In this document: in pieces, positions 11,021 through 22,142 of the stretch | Layout of the letters: each line of letters starts with the position of its first letter | How positions within the stretch are numbered: the stretch's first letter is position 1 | Source of the DNA: Amorphophallus konjac | Lineage: Eukaryota; Streptophyta; Magnoliopsida; Alismatales; Araceae | Reading direction: 5' to 3' | NCBI GenBank assembly: GCA_022559845.1 | Contig: CM040123.1 | Location: 318,351,933 to 318,415,932 of the forward strand | Length of the DNA stretch: 64,000 bases | Notes under the pieces: generated by a model | What the model was told of the DNA's origin: nothing | The model's database searches: none | The model's input: only the letters and a program-made list of their open reading frames with translations | Position numbers and translations under genes: made by a program

Positions 11021-13381
11021 TGATGGGGACATCGCTTACCACTTCCCACTTCTCCAAGGGTCTGGATGCTCGCCATTATGTTCAGCTTGATTTTCTGAGT
11101 TTAGCTATGTAATTTTCATATCTTTCTTGAGTCATTTTGATGTAATTTCCCCTTTGTTTTGAGTCATGTCCCTAGGTTATCATGTTATTGACCTAAGTTT
11201 GTGTCTTCATATTGGGCTAGTATGTCTATTGGGCCCATTTAGAAGGGCCTGGCCCAGGGGCGCCCTTTTCCCTTTCCCCAGCTCTTTTGGTTATCTGTTA
11301 TTAGTTCTTTTCTCAGGGACTTTTTGTAAAAGTTGGGATTCCTATAAATAGGACCCCAACTCCACTTGAGATGGTTAATGAATATTTGAGTAAAAACTTG
11401 CCACAAGAATTGTGCCCCCCCTCTCTCTAGCTCTCTCTCTCTCTCTCTAGCTCTTTCTTCTCTCTCTCACTAACTGGGGGTGAACCCCTCTCTCTCTCTC
11501 TCCTCCCCTCTCTCTCCCTTGGGCGCACCTGCCCCTTCACCTTCTCCCTTGCCACCTCATCTGCCACATCAGCCTCCCACCCCTTCACCTTCCCAAGGCC
11601 CTTAACTCCACTTCAATTTCCCCCACTTCCCAAGCAACCCTTCCCCTTCCCCATACAACCCTTCATTTTCCCAAGAGAGAATCCCCTCTCCCAAGTAACC
11701 TTCCCCTCCCCAAGGCAACCCCTCCACCTCCCTAGGCCACCATTAACCCATCACACCAATTCCAAAGGAAGCCCTCCCTATTCCCCAAGCTACTTGCGCC
11801 CCCATCCCCCACCACCTCCCCCTTGGCCATTTGCGCACCCAACCCCTCCCCTGCTAGCTCCGCCCCGGGCCTCCACCTCACCACCCCTTCCCACCTCCCA
11901 AACCCCTCCACTCCACCAAGGCATCCATATCCCTTACCCCTCCACCATTTCTCTCTTCCAATCTGTGTGCAGCTGGAAACCTGCAGATTAACAGTCTGTT
12001 GCAGAGCCATACACGATCACATCCCGGAGTTCCTGGGGGCGTGGCCTACATCGACGGAAAGCTCTGCCGGTCATCTGCGCAGGCGAGGTGGAATCGCCTC
12101 AATCCGAGGTCGGAGCTGCCCGGGAGAGCCATCCTTCGCCAACTACGCAGAATCAGTCCGGCCTGCAACCAGAAGCGACTTGCAGAGGCTACCACGGTCA
12201 CACCCCTCAACTTCTGAAGGCGCCACTTGGCTGAGATCTGATACTACAAGGCGTCCACCATCACAAACAAGCGGCATCCCGTTCGGCATTCGGAAAACCA
12301 GTTTCCAATTTTTCTCTCCCAGGTGCGCAGAACAGGCCGTCAGGGTCTTATCCTGACACCCACTCACTCAACGGGCCTCTCCTCACCACCCCGACATCGT
12401 CTGGTCCCCATCTTGGTTGCTGCTCGGAGAAGACTCATCCACGATCGTCCTCGACTTGGTCCTGCCATGTTTGGACTTTGGGAGCTGCGTGGTGACTTTG
12501 TCCATCCGCTGTTGCCCCTGGGAATAGTCTGTATCTGCGCGCCAGGGACCTGTTCCAGAGCCCGTCCCCACCGGCGAAGACTTCAGGACTGCCCACAAAA
12601 GATCATCGTCGTACCTGGGTATGTCAGCGACATTTTGGCGCAAGTCTCATCAAGTTCTGAGTCCGGGAGAGCTCACAGCGGCGACTACATCGACCCCCTG
12701 TCTTGCTGTCCCAGACCCGGGCAGATTCGGCCGGGTGCTCCGTCGATGCGATCGATCTTATCTCCCCTCCCCGCCTGGCCGACTTAGCGCCCCTCCCTGT
12801 GCGGAGGTAGTGTTTGACTTGTAATAAAAATATCCCCACCCTAAGTCCACCCTCCTGTGTGAGGTGTAGTGATTGTAATTGTTAAACAGGGAACAAGCTT
12901 CATCGGCGCAGTGTGCGGGGAACCCACACTTCCCCGCTCGCCCTCGTCTTCGAACGGGGTTGGTTTCCTCAAACCAACCAGGGTAAGCTCTGAACTTTGC
13001 TCCATTAGTTGTATTTGTTCATCTAATATCCATGGAATTGCTCCGTTGAGCAAGAGAGAGAGCGCCCGACCCCGTGTGCCCACTTACTAACGGTCACCGT
13101 GGGCTGTGAGAGAGAGGGACCTAGTGCCCCAATTGGCACCGGCCAGCCCCTTAAGCGTGGGCCTCGTACCTTCGGGAGGGCAACCCTAGCCCTGCTGGCA
13201 CTCTACCAGCAAGGGTCTTGATCCATCACCTCCCCTTAGCATCACTTAGTCACCCCGGGCTCGTGTGTGTGCGACGGCGAATCGGCCCCAATCTAGGACT
13301 TTGTTGCTGTGTGATTGTGTTTGCGGAATAGGTCCTAAGGATCCGTTTGTTTGCTGCATGTCCCTTAGTGGTGTCACATCA
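11021..13381 (+). mobile_element. Solo LTR F (2361 bp) inside Copia gag
   Basis: It begins TGATGGGGACAT and ends GTCACATCA. The target duplication attcc lies at 11016-11020 and 13382-13386. The gag frame continues across it when F and one attcc are ignored. A TATA-like CCTATAAATAGG lies at 11342-11353, followed by a CT microsatellite (11420-11520) and a long pyrimidine-rich stretch that makes proline-rich spurious ORFs (11794-12010). The termini resemble those of C1 and C2, but the bodies are not obviously alike. It is the innermost insertion in the nest. Confidence 0.9.
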
Positions 13382-13386
13382 ATTCC

Positions 13387-14711
13387 GACAAGGAACTCGT
13401 CAGAAAGGTACTGAGATCCTTGTCATCACAATGGCACACAAAGGCCACTGTAATCGAGGACTCACAGGATCTCAGCACTTTGAAATTGGACGAGCTAATT
13501 GGCTCCTTGATGACTTACGAAATCAACATCAAGAGGAGTGAGGAGGACCATAAAAAGAAGAAGGTAGTCACACCTTTGGCTCTAAAAGTGAATCCACAAG
13601 AATCAGAGGGCATTGATAATGATTCCACTGGCAACACCGAAGATGAGGAGCTGGTTGCCATGATCACAAGAAGAGCAAGAAGATTCGTCAAAGGAACAAG
13701 AAAGTTCGGCAGCCAATTCAGAAAAGGACCAAGGAAGCAAGGTCCTAATAGAGGTGAAAGTAGCAAGAAGGAAGAAGTTATTTGCTACGAATGCAAGAAA
13801 CCCGGTCATATGCGGGGTGAGTGCCCCGATCTGATGAAAAAGTTCAAGAAAGGAAGGTTCAAGAAGCCAAAGGCCATGGTGGCCACATGGAGTGATGAAG
13901 ATGAGGAAGAGTCGGCTAATGAAGATGAACTGGATGAGCTGGTTCAGAATTTATGTTTCATGGCAAATGAAGACGACGTCAATGAGATAAATTCTGAAAC
14001 CGAATCTCTTACATGTGAACAATGGCAGATTGCTTATGAGTCTGTGTATGAAAAATGCAAAAAATTCAGATCTGAAAAAGAAAATTGATCATTTTGTGCA
14101 TGCTGCAAAGTCTTGTGAAAATTGTCATGTGTTGAAATCTGAAACTGAGAAGTTGATAAATGAGAAAGAAATTCTTGTGTCCAAAAATGAATTGCTTGAA
14201 GAAGAGATTTCATGCATGAGAGAGGAGCAATTCACTCTAAGTAAAATGCATGATGATTTGAAAAAAAAATCTGGAACAAGAAAAGCTTGAAAGCATGGCA
14301 TGCAATCAAGCAAAAGAAAAGGTCAAAAATCAAGTACATTCTCTAATACATGAAAATCATGAGTTGAAGGATGCTATTGCCATTTTTGAAAAAGGAAAAC
14401 TTTACAATCTGAAAAATATTCAACTCATATGCCTCCCAGAAGTTCATCTCCATCCACGTCAAAAACTCATGTGCATAATTCATTCCTGAATAAAGGAAAG
14501 AAAAGAAACAGGGATAGAGCCATTTACATGCTTTTATTGTGGAAGATTAGGCCATGACATATATGATTGCAGAATTCTGAAATTTGATGATGAAAGCTTT
14601 GCTAGAATGAGAAATAGATCATACACATTTCATGTTTCTAACCATCATGGACTCAAGCTTGCTTGGGTACCAAAATCGGCATAAGTACATTTGTTGTGAT
14701 CGCAGGTCTGC
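13387..14711 (+). pseudogene. gag: Copia gag C-terminal part with two zinc knuckles
   Basis: The frame resumes with DKELVRKVLRSL and TLKLDELIGSLMTYEI. A CCHC knuckle, CYECKKPGHMRGEC, lies near 13783-13826, followed by an acidic stretch. A one-base frameshift near 14070 moves the reading to the next frame, which holds a long coiled-coil-like section (14080-14290). A second knuckle, CFYCGRLGHDIYDC, lies near 14530-14572. Two stops (about 14683 and 14695) precede the protease. The two knuckles and long coiled coil fit Sirevirus gag, which is larger than that of other Copia elements. Confidence 0.85.
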
Positions 14712-17537
14712 TTGAGTGCTCAAAGGAATAGGTGGTATTTGGACAGTGGATGCTCTCGGCACATGACGGGAAACAAAGAATTGTCTGCGGACCTGCATGA
14801 AAAGGATGGTGGAACAGTGGCATTTGGTGGTAAGGACAAAGGTAAAATTATCGGAGAAGGTAAGATAGGTAAGAATCAAAATCATGCCATTGAGAATGTC
14901 TTGCTTGTGAAAGGGTTGCATCATAATCTTTTGAGTATAAGTCAACTTTGTGATAAAGGATGCAACGTGATTTTTGATTCTAACTACTGCACCATTGTGA
15001 ATAAAAATACTCATGAGATAAAGTTCATTGGTCTTAGACATAACAATGTATATATGATTGATTTGGATGAACCCTCTCATAAAAATCTATGTTTGGTTGC
15101 AAGGAATAATGATGATGCTTGGCTTTGGCATCGCCGACTTGGGCATGCTAGTTTTAATGTTTTGCTAAAACTGTCTCGAAATGATTTGGTTGTTGGATTG
15201 TCTAAGCTGAAGGTTACTGATGAAGGAGTCTGTGGGGCGTGCAGCATGGGTAAGCAAACAAGGATATCATTCAAGTGCAAGAATGATGTAACTACATCAA
15301 GGCCCCTTGAGTTAATCCATATTGACCTATTTGGACCAAGCAGAACACATAGCTTGGGTGGTAAATTGTATGGCTTTGTCATTGTAGATGATTACTCAAG
15401 ATTTTGTTGGGTTTACTTCATTTCACATAAAAATGATGCCCTGATAGAATTTGAAGCATTTTGCAGGGTAGTCCAAAATGAAAAGGGGTGTTGCATCAAG
15501 GCCGTGCGGAGCGATCACGGTAAGGAATTTGATAACCATGAGTTCAACAACTTTTGCAGGGCTCAAGGCTATACGCATGACTTCTCCGCACCAAGAATCC
15601 CCGAACAGAATGGTGTGGTTGAAAGGAAGAACAGGACGTTAATTGAGATGGCAAGAACCATGCTAAACGAGAACAATTTGCCGAGGTACTTTTGGGCTGA
15701 AGCAGTGAACACTGCTTGCTACATTATCAATCGCGCCATGGTAAGACCACTGTTAAAGAAAACCCCTTATGAGTTGTACCGAGGTAAGAAGCCAAACATT
15801 TTCTATCTTAGACCGTTCGGCTCAGTTTGTTACATTCACAATAATGGTAAGGTGGACCTGGCTAAATTTGACCCCAAAAGTGACAAAGGTATATTTCTTG
15901 GATACTCTCTTAGCTCAAGAGCTTATCGAGTGTATAACTTGAGAACTCTTGTAATTGATGAAAGCCCCCATGTCGTCATTGATGAATCATCTTTTAAAAG
16001 TACTAATGAAAAATATGTTTTGCAGGACGATGAATTGAATGACGGTAATATCAAGATGATGGAAGGAAAAACTGAAAAATAAGAAGTAAAAGAACCACAA
16101 GAAGATGATGCAAATCCGAAAGATCAGTTGGAACAGCAGCTTCCAAGGTAATGGACTTTCAAAAAGGACCATCCGTCGAAGAATGTGATCGGCAATGTTG
16201 AAGACGGAACAAGAACACGAGCCTCTTTCAGGGAAGTTGAAAATCAGGACTATATTGCCTTACTTTCCCAGTTTGAACCTCACTCTATTGAAGAGGCCTT
16301 GAAGGATGAGTCTTGGATCATGACTATGCAAAAAGAAGTACACCAGTTCCAAAGGAACAAAGAGGACGTGTATGTGGAGCAACCACTGGGGTTTGAGGAC
16401 ACGAAGCATCCAGACCATGTGTACAAGCTAGACAAGGCACTCTACGGTCTGAAACAAGCACCCCAGGCATGGTATGAACGGTTAAGGGATTTCCTCATTC
16501 AAAATAGATTCAAACGAGGTAATGTTGATCAAACCCTTTTCACAAAGTTGAACGGTAAGGAAATCTTAATTGTTCAAGTTTACGTGGATGATATTATTTT
16601 TGGCTCCACCAAAGATGCTCTCAGCAAAGACTTTGCCAAATTGATGCAAAGTGAGTTTGAAATGAGTCTTATGGGAGAGCTGACATTCTTCTTGGGATTG
16701 CAGGTCATACATACGACTGATGGTATGTTCATACATCAGAAGAAGTATGCATTGGAGCTGCTGAAAAAGTTCAACTTGACCTCTACCAAACCACAACCAA
16801 CTCCCATGTCCACCTCAACAAAAATTGATCAAGATGAATCAGGTAAATCCATAGATCAAAAACTCTTCAGAAGCATGATAGGTTCCTTGTTGTATTTAAC
16901 TGCCAGCAGGCTCGACATTCAATTTGCTGTGTGTTTGTGTGCACGATTTCAGTCCAATCCAAAAGAATCACACATGTCGGCTGTTAAACAAATTTTTAGA
17001 TATATTGTTGGTTCAAGTAATTTAGGATTGTGGTTTCCGCATAATTCGAGTCTTGATTTAATTTCTTATTCCGATGCCGATTATGCGGGTTGTAAAGTGG
17101 ATCGGAAAAGTACTAGCGGGTATTGCCAATTTCTTGGAGGATGCGTGGTCTCATGGGCCTCCAAGAAATAAAACTCAGTGGCTCTATCAACCGCCGAAGC
17201 CGAATATGTGGCTGTCGGGAGTTGCGTTGCCCAGGTGCTATGGATCCAACAACAGATGATTGATTATGGCATTTCCTTCAAAAACACTTCCATCTTGTGT
17301 GACAACATTTCAGCCATAAACTTGTCAAAGAACCCAGTCCATCACTCTCGCACAAAGCATATTGAGATTAGACATCATTTTCTCAGGGATCATGTGAGCA
17401 AGGGTGATGTAGAAATCAGGTTCATTGAAACAGACCAACAAATTACCGACATTTTCACCAAACCTCTAAGTGAAGATAAATTCACAACATTTAGGAGAGA
17501 ATTAGGGGTTTGTAGGATAGACGAGTCTGAGTCTTGA
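14712..17537 (+). pseudogene. pol: Copia pol: protease, integrase, RT (internal deletion), RNase H
   Basis: One frame carries the protease motif LDSGCSRHMTG, the integrase zinc-binding region (WHRRLGHASF ... CGACSMGKQ) and the integrase core, with DDE residues in HIDLFGPS, VRSDHGKEF and PEQNGVVERK. The RT follows with YVDD in VQVYVDDIIFGS and KALYGLKQAPQAWY, then RNase H (SDADYAGC ... STAEAEYVA ... KHIEIRHHFLRD). In-frame stops lie at 16080-16082, 16149-16151 and 17169-17171. Near 16355-16363 the reading jumps in frame from the start of RT to EDVYVEQPLGF. About 100 residues usual for the family, with the first catalytic Asp, are missing. The copy cannot encode an active RT. Confidence 0.92.
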
Positions 17538-18467
17538 TCAGTTGCATATCTATGTATATACGTCAAAGCATAGCATGCATTTGCATTAGTATGGTGCATA
17601 GTTGAATTTCCCCTTGTCATGCATGTGCATTATGATTGCTTGAAAAACAAAAAAATGTATATTTATGTATGAAAAATCATGATTGCATGTCTTGCATTTC
17701 TTTTATTTATAGAATACAACCATGTTATTGTAATTTCTATGGCCGATATTTCCTTGAGTTCTTTAAATGCCAGCAAGAGAGCATAATCCCTCAAAATCTG
17801 AAATTTGGAGACGTTAGATTATGAACGTCTACTATGATCCTAGATCTTATTGAAACAAGTTCCCCAATGCATTAACCCATAAAACAACTCCAATTCCTTG
17901 ATTCCAACATGATATTATCATTGGGGATTCGAGCCACATCATTTTTTTCCTTCCCTTTCACTTAAATATTTTTTGGTGAAAAACAGTGGAAGGGTCAACC
18001 CCAAGGGTCGACCCACGTAGAAGGGACGACCCCAAGGGTCAACCCTCGCGATAGCGAATCCTGTCTGGGGCCGGGGTGAAAGGGGTCGACCCATTGGGTC
18101 GACCCGTTACGGTCAAGCGGCGTCCGCCGCATCTGAACCGCCATAAAAAGGGGTGGAAACCCTATGTTTCCCCCTTCCCATCTCCTAAAACCCCCAAAGC
18201 CCCCTTCTAGCCCTAGCCACCACTCCTTTCATGCCCTCAAATCCCCTCTTGGCACCCACATGCTCAAGCCCTAGCCGCGGCTCTCTCGGTGGCGTCCTGC
18301 GCATAAATCCTTCCGAGCGATTCCAACGCGTCTTCCTTGAGCTTCACTCCCACTGAGGTATGTTCTTGATGTCTGGACGATCATAAATCTATGTGGATAG
18401 CCTTCCTCTCTCGTTGAACCATCTAGATCTACACCCTCATCAACCGGTTCCTTCGGTCTATGTTTAG
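17538..18467 (+). other. Spacer with palindromes and a putative leader intron
   Basis: No protein gene is visible between pol and the accessory ORF. GGGTCGACCC-type palindromes occupy 17991-18106. A TATA-like CCATAAAAAGGGG lies near 18141-18153, followed by a C-rich leader. At 18358-18467 a 110-bp intron can be drawn, with donor GAG|GTATGT and acceptor TATGTTTAG ending at the base before ATG 18468. A spliced or internally started transcript for the accessory gene is an inference. Confidence 0.55.
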
Positions 18468-19622
18468 ATGGCCCCAAAGAGGCGTTCTTCTCACAGCGGA
18501 GGGGAGTCTAGTGCGGCCATGGCACGTCGTGGTAGGGAGGCCGCATACGGTAGAGGATCTGCGCCTTCGAGCAAGGTCTTGGACAGAAAGGTACTCCGAC
18601 CTCGAGCGATATCATTTGCCAACCTTAACCGCCATCTTTCGAGTTTAGTGGATGTTCTTTGCAGTCAGCCAAATTTGGACTTCTTCATGTCTGAACATCG
18701 ACGCATTTATCCGAATTTGGTGCATCAATTTTATAGCAACTTAACCATGTCTGGGGAACATCCGATTACTGTGGTAAATGGCAAATGGGTTATACTCTCC
18801 ACAGAATTTTTAGGAGTGGCATTTAATCTCCCTCATGAAGGCTTTACATTTGGAGATATTGTGGTTCCTGAAGAAACTGTTTATCAAATGATGACATCTG
18901 AAGAAAAAGGTGAAAATTCTCTTGCTGGGTTAAACACCAATCATTTTCCTCCCCTGCAGCATATATTACACAGGATGATCACTACTATCCTACTCCCAAG
19001 AGGAGGAGGCCATGACAAAGTGACAGAGATCCATATCTTCTTATTTTACTGTCTCTTGGGTGGTATTCCAGATAATTTCCCAGCTATGTTTTTAGCACAT
19101 ATGTGTAACAGCATGAAGCACAAGAATAGAACTCTTCCATATGCCGCCGCACTTTCTGCTATATTTGCACACATGGACATAAACCTCTCCAAAGAATCTT
19201 CGCAAACCATTAGAGAGGCTGATATATTTACTATTCATTCTATTTGTCATAATATGGGCTATGAACTGCGAGATGGTAACTTGGTTCGGACATTGAAAAG
19301 TGTTGCACATGAAATCAGTTCTGAGGAGGAGGATGACGATGATGCACAGGCCGGTGTGCAACAGCCACATATTCCTATTGTAGACATGCCTTCCGAGGCG
19401 GTTCAGCTACTCATGGACCGTTTGGATACTATTGATGATCGTTTAGACAATTATGGGGAGACTATGGAGGCTATGCAACATATTCTCGCTGATATGAAGC
19501 TATCTCATCAAGAGCACTCTCAGTATGTTACTGATACTTTGGCTAATCAATCCCACATGCTTGAAGAAGTCTTGGAGTATATTAGGCATCCGCCAAGCTC
19601 ATCGACTCCGGATGATGATTAG
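18468..19622 (+). CDS. Intact accessory protein of the Sirevirus-type element (plant transposon-protein-like domain)
   Basis: An uninterrupted 384-residue ORF starts MAPKRRSSHSGG. The basic N-terminus (PKRR, RRGRE) could be a nuclear localisation signal. Residues about 45-270 resemble the 'putative plant transposon protein' domain found in many plant retroelement accessory ORFs: LVHQFYSNLTMSG, NGKWVILSTEFLGVAFNLP, then HIFLFYCLLGGIPDNFP. An acidic stretch (SSEEEDDDD) and a probable coiled coil (AVQLLMDRLDTIDDRLDNYG) follow. I see no transmembrane segment, so an envelope role is not supported. It occupies the extra-gene position between pol and the 3' LTR and stays open while gag and pol are broken. 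Its function is unknown. Confidence 0.85.
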   Translation: MAPKRRSSHSGGESSAAMARRGREAAYGRGSAPSSKVLDRKVLRPRAISFANLNRHLSSLVDVLCSQPNLDFFMSEHRRIYPNLVHQFYSNLTMSGEHPITVVNGKWVILSTEFLGVAFNLPHEGFTFGDIVVPEETVYQMMTSEEKGENSLAGLNTNHFPPLQHILHRMITTILLPRGGGHDKVTEIHIFLFYCLLGGIPDNFPAMFLAHMCNSMKHKNRTLPYAAALSAIFAHMDINLSKESSQTIREADIFTIHSICHNMGYELRDGNLVRTLKSVAHEISSEEEDDDDAQAGVQQPHIPIVDMPSEAVQLLMDRLDTIDDRLDNYGETMEAMQHILADMKLSHQEHSQYVTDTLANQSHMLEEVLEYIRHPPSSSTPDDD

Positions 19623-20169
19623 ACGGCTATGCTCTTGCAGAATGGCACACTTCCTATCCCTTGTCACCCCCTCCTTTTTGATGATGCCAAAGGGGGAGAA
19701 ATCTTGTACTATATGTGTGCCCAGGCAATCGGCTACTTATGTTTTATGTGTGTGTTGTGTGCTTGCATGCATGTGTGATTTCATCATATTTCTGTTCATT
19801 ACCAATGTTGCATTTAAGTTTTGTTGCATTTCAGTTTGCATTTAAGTTGTGTTCAGTTGCATCTCATGCATTGCATCTTGTAATTTGCCCTTGAACTCAG
19901 ACCTTGTTTACATTTAACCTGTGTTGTCGGCAAAGTACTTTGGAACATGTTTTTGTTCATCAATCTCACATCGTTGGCTGGTCTTGTATTTCACTATTAT
20001 AATGCTTCTTGAGCAATTCATGTGATGCATGAAGAGTTGAACAATGCTTCTTGTGTTTTACTCTTATATGAAGGTTTAAGGTGGAATTCAATGTAAATGC
20101 TAAATCTTTTTGAAGTCATATGTTTATGTAAGGCATGTAGTATTTTGTCATCATCAAAAAGGGGGAGAT
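19623..20169 (+). other. Copia 3' untranslated region with two polypurine tracts
   Basis: The tract AAAAAGGGGGAGAT at 20156-20169 directly precedes the 3' LTR and is the plus-strand primer. A second, AAAGGGGGAGAAA, lies at 19689-19701, also preceded by a GATGATG-like stretch. Repeated purine tracts before the 3' LTR have been described for Sireviruses. I see no other coding content here. Confidence 0.75.
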
Positions 20170-21893
20170 TGTTGAACCCCCTCCTTGTGGGTATACTAAA
20201 TAGATTTTGATGATGACCAAACACTATATTTTTGTGTGAATTGAAATTGAGTTGTTCCAACATGAAAAGCTTTGGAAATGCACATCCTTGATGTAGACTT
20301 GGAGCTTTTGGAGGTACAAGAGTAACTTCGTCTGGTAAGGCTTTTGAACGTAAATTACAATGCTAAATCTAATTCAGAATGCATGTCTATACAGGGCAAG
20401 GAACGTGCTTAAGGAACTCGAGGACGGTTGGTGAGATCGACTTCAACATATTGACTTTTGACTGTGTGGTTTGAAGTTCATTATTTTGATCTCAAGGGTT
20501 AAATTGGTTTAGAACTTATCTAAGTTTAAATGGTTTGAGTTTCATTCCCTCTCATGTTTTAAAAACCATCTTGAAACCCCTAGACTTGTTCTTGGACTTA
20601 GTGGGTTTTTCAATCAACCTTTTGGATGTTCTGGAATAAGGGTCGACCCATTGGATCGACCCCTAGGTACCCTGGTTCTGTAAACTTGGGTTTTTTGTCT
20701 CCAGCTGAAAGGGTCGACCCCCCTGGTAACTTATTTTAAAACCCAACGGGTTCCTTCACCATACCTACAAGGGTCGACCCCAAGGGTCGACCCATTCACT
20801 CGCGGGTCGACCCCTGAAAACTCATTTCCAAACCCACACGGACAACCCCCGAGGGTCGACCCATTGGCCCAGAAACCTTAAAACCCTCACGAGGGTCGAC
20901 CCCAAGGGTTGACCCTTTCAGTCTCGAACCCGAGCCGTGATTTTTGACTTGCGTGCACATGCACCAAGAGTCATACCAATCGAACCTAACCTCCCTAAAT
21001 CGTTCCAGGAATTGTGGATCTAGTCTCTAGGGTGTCTTTGAACGTTCCAAACTTTATATATATACATCTTATTGGGGTATGAAACCCTAAGTAGCAAGAG
21101 GCATCTAGAGTGTGTTATTTTTCTAACCCTTGTGAGTGCATGTTCGCAGCAGCAGCTCTAGGGGCTTCTTCCACCTTGTTCTGACCCTGAAAGTGATGGG
21201 AGGAAGCTTGAATCAAGCCTCTACATCATCCCCAACAGCAAGCTGCGTGGGATATCAAAGCTGTAACCTTGCTTGTGCGACATAGCTTCATTCTTCCTCA
21301 AGGATCGATCTTCCTCCTGCAGAAGCATTCAATTACCTTCAAAGAAGTGAAAGGGGGAGCCTCAACCGCGATAAACAATTCTTCACTCTCCATTTTATGA
21401 ATCCTTTGCTTGAGCTTGTGCATTTGTTGTATATCTTAAATCCGATTCTTGTGTGTGGTGTTCGTGATCGGAAACATGAGCGTGTGTGTGTGTATGTATG
21501 TTTGGTAGCCCAGATCGGGTGCCGCGTGTGTGTGTGTGTTTGCTGTTCTACACAGCGTGTGTGTGTGGCTCACTTCATAGTGGAGTCTTAATCCTCACGT
21601 GTGAGGGGTGGACGTAGGGGACACGGTAGTGTACCCGAACCACTTAAAAACTCTGTGTGTTACTTGTGGTTTGTTTTTCTAGATTCATTATCGAGTGGGC
21701 TTCACGGTGAGTTGAGCGTACAACATTTCATTTATCAAACACCCACCTTTATCTACAAGCATTCAAGTGAGATCATGATCGAGTAAGGTCTAGTGCTTAT
21801 ATGTTTACTTATCATTATTTTCCTTGGAAGAAATTTTAATTGGCCAATCAATTCACCCCTCCCCTCTTGATTGTCACCGTTTGGGACTCAATA
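20170..21893 (+). repeat. 3' LTR of the Copia element
   Basis: It matches the 5' LTR closely from TGTTGAACCCCC to the last bases, where ACTCAACA has become ACTCAATA. Its palindrome block (20640-20911) is rearranged compared with 9228-9513. The duplicated ggctg follows at 21894-21898, and then the antisense gene resumes. Confidence 0.95.
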
Positions 21894-21898
21894 GGCTG

Positions 21899-22036
21899 GA
21901 CCCATAGAGCTCGTGTCCCTTATGTGTGCCTACACTGTGAGGGACGTGAAGGAAGCGGTCGCGAAGGCCGCACGAGTCGTGGGCTTGAAGCCGGAGTAGT
22001 TGGTTCCTCTGCAGCTAACCCACTTTGTGGCTTCAG
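21899..22036 (+). pseudogene. End of the first coding exon of the antisense gene
   Basis: After the Copia insertion the frame is open (THRARVPYVCLHCEGREG ...) and joins the local frame before 8756 when the element and one ggctg are ignored. It ends at a donor, TTCAG|GTAGG, at 22036/22037. The matching acceptor at 22142 (GTGGACAG) gives a 106-bp phase-2 intron and keeps the frame. An alternative acceptor at 22083 would make a 47-bp intron, too short for plants. The piece is rich in Gly, Arg and Glu. Confidence 0.6.
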
Positions 22037-22142
22037 GTAGGACCTCTTCATTAGCCTGTTGTCCCCACTTTGTTGTTTTCTAGGGTACCTGGCTGAGAGA
22101 TCTTGTGTGGTTGTGTTTATTGGTACGTTCTACAGTGGACAG

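Larger units (their letters stand above)
8757..21893 (+). mobile_element. Sirevirus-type Ty1/Copia element (13,137 bp)
   Basis: Two LTRs of about 1.72 kb (8757-10482, 20170-21893) are nearly identical, with roughly 2% differences in the first 200 bp. The perfect target duplication ggctg lies at 8752-8756 and 21894-21898. The primer site is TGGTATCAGAGC, and the purine tract AAAAAGGGGGAG precedes the 3' LTR. Gag, protease, integrase, RT and RNase H follow in Copia order. An accessory gene lies between pol and the 3' LTR, the place of the env-like or extra gene in Sireviruses. A solo LTR (F) interrupts gag. The element inserted into the antisense gene of the Tat element and is younger than the Tat element. 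Confidence 0.95.

Noticed and set aside
11794..12356. Proline-rich ORFs in solo LTR F
   Set aside because: They arise from a CT- and C-rich low-complexity stretch, overlap in several frames and carry no domain.
18468..19622. Accessory ORF as an envelope glycoprotein
   Set aside because: No signal peptide or transmembrane segment is visible; the protein is basic at the start, acidic and coiled-coil-like at the end.
22037..22083. A 47-bp intron in the antisense gene
   Set aside because: Too short for a plant intron and it breaks the frame; the acceptor at 22142 gives 106 bp and keeps it.
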